From Promerops cafer (lineage: Eukaryota; Chordata; Aves; Passeriformes; Nectariniidae), in assembly GCA_013398275.1 (NCBI GenBank), contig VZSE01015313.1, forward strand, positions 252,527 through 316,526: DNA of 64,000 nt, in the 5' to 3' direction. Positions 61,226 to 64,000 of the stretch are shown in pieces. The notes beneath the pieces were generated by a model that was not told where the DNA came from, ran no database searches, and saw nothing but the letters and a program-made list of their open reading frames with translations. The position numbers and the translations under genes were made by a program. The number at the start of each line of letters is the position of its first letter. Within the stretch, counting starts at the first letter, position 1.

Positions 61226-64000
61226 GTGAGTTCTTTATTGCTGAAGTAAGACAGCAAAGGATTGATTGATAAATGTTCACATATTTCTTTGTGCTAGGAA
61301 TTAAATTACTGATAGAGCCAAGAATCAGAAGCCCAGTCCACAAGCTAGATACAGTTTACTTGATATATTTTGTGTAAAAAGTTCTGTTTTAATTTTTTTC
61401 ACCTAATTTTTTTAAACAGAGAGGTTTATGCAATTGTGGAAAAGCTTTCCAAAAGTAAGGCGATGGAAATCCAGCCAGTTTGTCATCCTTACTTTGCAGA
61501 GGAAAGCTCTGGATGGCCTTATTAATATTCTACTAATATTGTAGTGTTAATGGCAAGTATTTTTTTGTTATATAGATATATAAAGGAAAAGTAAGATAGG
61601 AAGTGAGGTGAGAAACAGAATAGGAATCCTGAAGTCATGCTTAGATTCATCAGGGGTCCCTGGCTGCTTCTGCAGCCTGGTTAGGGCCTTCATGCAGGTT
61701 GCTCAAAGGCATTGATGACACATCTACATTGGAAGGGAAAGATTTGTCTCAAGAATAATGATAATTTATACATTTTTCTACCCAGGTTTGTAGTTTTTGA
61801 GTTTTGTTGGGATTTTGTTTCTTTTGCTTGGGATTTTATTTTCATTTGCTCTTTCTTCTGTTGTGCTCTGGGTTTGGCAGTTGCCCTAACAAAACAACTT
61901 TTACTGATTCACAGTAAAGGTTTATATCTGCTCTGATGCCTCCTGGGAGCTGTGCTGCTGTGGAGAGGGTTTGTTCAGGGAAGCCACTGCTCACCCAGAT
62001 GAGCCAGAGTGGCTCCTGGAACTGTTGGGTGGTCATCAGGGAAAGTATCACAGGAGCAGCACTTACCCTAAAGTGTCAATCTCTGGATTGCTTCTGACCA
62101 TAAATTTAGAAGGGAAACATGAGCATACCCTTGCTTTCAAAGGTTATTTGTCAGTAGTCATTTATTTCAAATGCAGAGTATTTATTTGGTATTCTTTTTT
62201 GGTCCATGGGGAGAGGAAGAAAGTCTTTCATAATACGTTTAAAAAATTTACATTCTTCACTTTATTCAGACTTGCTTGCTCTATATCTCTTTTGTTGGGA
62301 CATCAGGGAATTTAGCAAAGCTTTTAGGAATGACTCATAAAAATATCTCTCTAAAACAAGGCCTTACTTGATTGTAATAAAAATATAACTCATTTTCTGT
62401 AAAATATTTGGTTTTTCTGCCCTGTTGGCTAATACCCTGAAAATTCTGTGGTGTGGAAGAATAGCTGTGCTGCAACATAGACTGGGAGCAGCAGTTCTGA
62501 GCAGTTCCTGTGACGTGTCTCGTTGCTTTGTTTGTTTGCCAGCTTGTGTATTTTAAGCTAGCAACTTCTGAGCCAGTTTCTGGCTTTTGCTTTTTAAACT
62601 TATGATGCTTTTCATTTATTAATTTGAAATTTTCTCCTTATTTATGGAACATGAAATTTTGAATGAATTAATTTCTCTTTGGGACTTCATCTCATTTATT
62701 GCAGTAAAATCTTATTGATTGTTTTTGCTGTTGAAATTAAGGGCACTTGTGACAGCAGAAATCAGGTGCTTCCTTTAGCAGGGCCTTATTTGCAATTTAT
62801 TGTATGAGATTGTAAGATAGTGCAAAAAGTCATAGTGATAGGTACATCATATAAATCTATTTTTGTATGCCTTCTGTAAACCTTTCGTATACTTCTATTT
62901 TTTTTCTCTATCCTCACAACGATTTGCATGTTAAAATGCCAAGATAAATGCAATCTAGGATGAATTTTGAGGCCTGCCAATTATTTTAAATTTTGTTTTT
63001 AAACGGGAGTTGCAAGTACTGAGAACAGTGTTGAAATAACAAGGGATAATTTATTGATACTCTTTCTTTAATTTGATCTTTTGCAAACCATCAAATAAAT
63101 AGATAAAATTTTGGTCTGGATGTTTTATGGTCCATTGCAAATCAGAGTTAATTTTAAATTCCCATTAATTAGGCTTTCTAATGGTAGTATCTAGTTACCA
63201 TTAGCTAAATAGTTTCAGTGGGTGCCTTCCTAATGTACTCTAAGCATCATTAAGGCTTTAAGTTATCTATTTAAAAGTTATAAACCAGAGGATTATTCTT
63301 GTTTGGTTTTGTATTTGAACAGAGGGATTAAATTCATTAATTCTCCAGTGAATCATATATAGTAGGGTAGTTAATAGCACTGAAGGACAAAATGAATCAG
63401 GTTGTTTTACCAGATAAACTAACATGATTGACCCACACAGTGAGCACTCACACAGCTGTGAAAGAAACAGATCAGCCAATAAAAGACTTTTGCAGAAAGA
63501 GTTCCCACTGTTCATGTTTCAGCATCCACCACTGACTGTTTTCTTGTAACAGAGGGTTCTCCTCTGAAAATGGTGGAAGGTACAGCCCACCTTCACTCTG
63601 ATCCAGTAATCCCTTTGTTCACACCTTGTACACAGCTTGCAGCAGAAAGGAACATTAATCTTTGTCATCCGTTGCTGTTGTTGCTAGTCATAGCTACATG
63701 TCCTCAGTGTGTAAGGAGCCTGGTCGCAGTTCTTAGGGAATTGGCTACATTGTAGTAGGAAACTGGAAAAATGTAAGGAACAGTAGCCAAGAACAGTGAA
63801 TAAAATTTAACATGAAAAACAGTTTAAAAGTCTTAAATGGCTGTTTGATTTCCTATTGTTTAGTGGCCATTGTTATGTAAATGAAATTAAAATACATTTT
63901 ATATACATTGTTTTAACAATTATCAAGTTGAAGCCAGAGAGATTCTCTAAATGTTTTTGTGTATCTCTACTGCTGGCCTTCTTCACACATCTACATAGCA
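61226..64000 (+). other. CDK14: Start of the next CDK14 intron
   Basis: This begins with the donor GTGAGT and runs to the end of the window without another CDK14 exon. It is AT-rich and repeat-poor, with no RNA gene or element recognised. A 114-codon open frame (61971-62315, + strand) has no recognisable similarity. Confidence 0.8.

Larger units (their letters stand above)
1..64000 (+). other. CDK14: Internal part of the CDK14 gene (five coding exons and their introns)
   Basis: The whole window lies inside one transcription unit read on the + strand. Five exons in order give a continuous kinase reading from about residue 182 to 347 in human CDK14 numbering (recalled 469-residue form; the catalytic Asp falls at 256 when counted this way, as expected). 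The frame fits CDK14 better than CDK15: the exons contain CQYMDKHPGG, SYIHQRYILH and GSTEYSTCLDMW, where CDK15 as recalled differs. CDK14 is a Ser/Thr kinase activated by the membrane-tethered cyclin Y. It phosphorylates the Wnt co-receptor LRP6 at the plasma membrane around G2/M. The 5' exons with the promoter and the 3' exons with the stop codon are not in the window. Confidence 0.95.

Noticed and set aside
1..64000. Search for tRNA, snRNA, snoRNA or miRNA genes and for an unusual multi-gene system
   Set aside because: No tRNA A/B-box pair, no snRNA core and no convincing long imperfect hairpin was seen by eye. The content is explained by CDK14 exons, introns and a few repeats. Infernal and small-RNA data would be more sensitive.

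Overview
This window looks like a piece of a bird nuclear genome carrying part of one large protein-coding gene on the + strand. The gene is CDK14 (PFTAIRE-1 kinase, PFTK1). Five consecutive coding exons are readable at 3750-3844, 18564-18626, 31070-31193, 50575-50695 and 61132-61225. All have GT-AG boundaries and their reading phases join without a gap. Together they encode about 166 continuous residues of the kinase domain, from just after the PFTAIRE helix to the middle of the C-lobe. They include the HRDLKPQN catalytic loop, the DFG motif (its Gly codon is split by an intron), the activation segment and the RPPD motif that replaces the usual APE. The earlier exons (N-terminus, glycine-rich loop, catalytic Lys, PFTAIRE) and the later exons (end of the C-lobe, tail) lie outside the window.

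The bird assignment rests on the repeats. The only recognisable interspersed repeats are CR1 LINE fragments, including one 3' end finishing in the typical ATTCTGTG-type tail. Mammalian SINEs and L1 are not seen, and the introns are repeat-poor and AT-rich. A non-avian reptile is less likely but not excluded from this alone.

Layout: 1-3749, end of an upstream intron; 3845-18563, intron with a CR1 3' end near 9.1 kb, a perfect hairpin near 8.0 kb, a cluster of GTTTAAAC palindromes near 11.3 kb and a full CRE palindrome near 11.9 kb; 18627-31069, intron without recognised repeats; 31194-50574, the largest and most repeat-bearing intron, with a composite CR1 cluster (34.5-35.5 kb), an AT-rich degenerate tandem array (36.6 kb), an (ATCC)n microsatellite (39.6 kb), a 19-bp-arm hairpin (41.2 kb) and a consensus RFX X-box (47.4 kb); 50696-61131, intron with G/T-rich tracts and a 42-base A run; 61226-64000, start of the next intron.

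I found no second gene, RNA gene, CRISPR, virus or novel multi-gene system. The long open frames outside the exons look like chance frames or repeat readings. The items most worth a second look are a possible in-frame tandem splice acceptor at the third exon, the two sharp transcription-factor palindromes (CRE, X-box), the two perfect hairpins and the nested CR1 cluster.
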